A stretch of 64,000 nt of DNA. Source: Ricordea florida. Taxonomy: Eukaryota > Cnidaria > Anthozoa > Corallimorpharia > Ricordeidae. Location of the stretch: contig OX453274.1 of NCBI GenBank assembly GCA_949710005.1, positions 15,411,695-15,475,694 of the forward strand, written 5' to 3'. The notes beneath the pieces were generated by a model, which ran no database searches, was not told the DNA's origin, and saw nothing but the letters and a program-made list of their open reading frames with translations. Below are positions 62,100 to 64,000 of this stretch, in pieces (the first letter of the stretch is position 1; the number at the start of each line of letters is the position of its first letter). Both the position numbers and the translations under genes were made by a program.

Positions 62100-63485
62100 G
62101 GTGACTGGTACTTCGCCGTTAATGAAAATTCACTAACTGCGAAATATTTCCTTCTATATTATAATGGGGATTCTTACTTCGCCGTTAATGAAAATTCAAT
62201 CACTGCGAAATATTTCCTTCTATATTATAATGGGGATTCTTACTTCGCCGTTAATGAAAATTCACTAACTGCGAAATATTCCCTTCTATATTATAATAGG
62301 GATTCCTACTTCGCCGTTAATGAAATTTCACTAACTGCGAAATATTCCCTTCTATATTATAATGGGAATTTTTATTTCGCCGTTAATGAAAATTCACTAA
62401 CTGCGAAATATTCCCTTCCATATTATAATGGGGATTACTACTTCACCGTCAATGAAAATTCACTAACTGCGAAATTTTCCCTTTGTATTATAATGGGAAT
62501 CCCTACTTCGCCGTTAATGAAATTTCACTAACTGCGAAATATTCCCTTCTATATTATAATGGCGATTCTTACTTCGCCGATAATGAAAATTCACTAACTG
62601 CGAAATATTCCCTTCCATTTTATAATTGAGATTCCTACTTCGCGGTTAATGAAATTTCACTAACTGCGAAATATTTTCTTCTATATTATAATAGGGATTC
62701 TTACTTCGCCGTTAATGAAATTTCACTAACTGCGAAATATTTCCTTCTGTATTATAATAGGGATTCTTACTTCGCCGTTAATGAAAATTCACTAACTGCG
62801 AAATATTTCCTTCTATATTATAATAGGGATTCTTACTTCACCGTTAATAAAAATTCACTAACTGCGAAATATTCCCTTCCATTTTATAATTGAGATTCCT
62901 ACTTCGCCGTTAATGAAATTTCACTAACTGCGAAATATTTCCTTCTATATTATAATAGGGATTCTTCCTTTGCCGTTAATGAAATTTCACTAACTGCGAA
63001 ATATTTCCTTCTATATTATAATAGGGATTCTTACTTCGCCGTTAATAAAAATTCACTAACTGCGAAATATTCCCTTCCATTTTATAATTGAGATTCCTAC
63101 TTCGCCGTTAATGAAATTTCACTAACTGCGAAATATTCCCTTCTATTCTATAACGGGGATTCCTACTTCGCCGTTAATGAAATTTCACTAACTGTGAAAT
63201 ATTTCCTTCTATATTATAATAGGGATTCTAACTGTACTTCGCCGTTAATGAAAATTCACTAACTGCGAAATATTCCCTTCTATATTATAATAGGGATTCT
63301 TACTTCGCCGTTAATGAAAATTCACTAACTGCGAAATATTCCCTTCTATATTATAATGGGGATTCTTACTTCGCCGTTAATGAAAATTCACTAACTGCAA
63401 AATATTCCCTTCCATTTTATAATTGAGATTCCTACTTCGCCGTTAATGAAAATTTTACTAACTGCGAAATATTCCCTTTATATAT
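62100..63485. repeat. 66-bp tandem satellite, about 21 units
   Basis: The unit reads roughly TACTTCGCCGTTAATGAAAA, then TTCACTAACTGCGAAATATT, then CCCTTCTATATTATAATGGG and GATTCT. It recurs with point changes and a few length changes. The first seven units read open only because 66 is divisible by three. Confidence 0.85.
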
Positions 63486-63581
63486 TATATCGAGTGACTT
63501 TATTGCGAAAGATTTTTTCTCACTATAGAGTAGAATAATTACAAAATTTGCATTTGTCAAAGTACCCCAGCTAGTGTAAGC

Positions 63582-63636
63582 TGGTACCATATTAAATCAG
63601 GTTTCCATTTAAAATATCAGCATGCAGTTACACATG
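63582..63636 (+). repeat. Dispersed repeat, copy of 47028-47082
   Basis: TGGTACCATATTAAATCAGG and the following ~35 bases match 47028-47082 with only a few changes. Here it lies ~130 bp upstream of the first exon at 63768. Confidence 0.6.
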
Positions 63637-63767
63637 TGGAGAAATTGTGGACATGAGGGGGAGGAGTTTGATTTTAGGAGCTCCCGCGACCTGCCAATAA
63701 AACCAGTGAAATTCTCGCTTTCCATTGGATAAGCACCCTTACGTCATCGCGAAAGCTAAAATTCAAC

Positions 63768-63935
63768 ATGGCGGCGAGAAGTAAGAGAAGTCAACATTCA
63801 GAAGGATTCTTTCGAGCGCTTGACTGCCTTTCCACCGCCGATTTCACCCAGGAAAGGAAGCGGAGGCGGAAAACAATCGAGGGAGGACGACGTTTTACTG
63901 TAGAACGTATTATATCTTGCCGGGAAGGACGAGTT
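63768..63935 (+). CDS. First exon of a gene leaving the window
   Basis: AACATGGCGGCG has a good animal start context. 56 codons (MAARSKRSQHSEGFFRALDC ... RRFTVERIISCREGRV) end at a donor GTAAGT at 63936, in phase 0. The ending FTVERIISCREGR could be the start of a chromodomain-type beta strand, but the exon is too short to decide. Confidence 0.5.
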
Positions 63936-64000
63936 GTAAGTTTGAGTCATGAAGCTTAAGTTATAAGCTTATTTGTTTTGCCAACGTGCGTGTGTGTGTG

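Noticed and set aside
62064-62531. 155-codon frame in the satellite
   Set aside because: Result of the 66-bp period; it is lost where units change length.

Overview
The window reads as a piece of animal nuclear genome, most likely a cnidarian and probably an anthozoan such as a stony coral. This rests on AT-rich noncoding DNA, exons with splice signals, an Ig-domain exon, Crypton-derived recombinase-like exons, a LINE tail, and protein families that I recall (not searched) as abundant in coral and Hydra genomes. It is dominated by mobile DNA; almost nothing is a confidently intact host gene.

The core is two related, virus-like Polinton/Maverick (adintovirus-type) elements. Element A (7413-21158, 13.7 kb) and element B (28839-45513, 16.7 kb) have terminal inverted repeats beginning AGTAG and 5-bp target duplications. 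Their shared core runs: capsid-vertex-like protein, several small membrane proteins, a packaging ATPase and a major capsid protein on the minus strand; an rve-type integrase on the plus strand; and a large protein-primed family B DNA polymerase converging on the integrase. In both, the TIR carries the promoter, start codon and a SAP-like N-terminal segment, so the polymerase at one end and a cysteine-repeat protein at the other begin with the same residues. Nearly every gene has a TTTAAAGA or TCTAAAGA motif some 25-45 bp upstream. Element B alone carries an accessory block (30296-32458) that includes an Rpb7-like RNA polymerase subunit gene, broken by one in-frame stop.

Element A is inserted in an RPA-like (single-strand DNA binding) gene on the minus strand: the OB-fold part lies at 21159-21705 and the zinc-ribbon part at 3377-3913. 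Between them, 3914-7412 is an inverted partial duplicate made of the polymerase end of the element (3914-7114) joined through 3 bp of microhomology to 301 bp of RPA sequence (7112-7412). Between the two elements, 23251-28696 is a decayed Helitron-like element (OTU domain, HUH Rep, PIF1-type helicase) on the minus strand; the RPA-like gene may belong to it. Element B lies just upstream of it.

The right third (45.5-64 kb) holds an Ig exon (47.9 kb), Crypton-like recombinase 5' exons present twice in inverted orientation (49.1 and 54.0 kb), an unidentified spliced gene (52.1-53.6 kb), a LINE 3' end (54.2-55.0 kb), and a decayed cassette at 55.1-61.4 kb coding for a protein kinase with a cysteine-peptidase-like tail, a RecQ helicase and a MULE-like transposase with a Tudor-like tail. 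These may once have been one long gene. A 66-bp satellite (62.1-63.5 kb) and the first exon of a gene leaving the window (63768 onward) close it. No rRNA, tRNA or CRISPR array was recognised.
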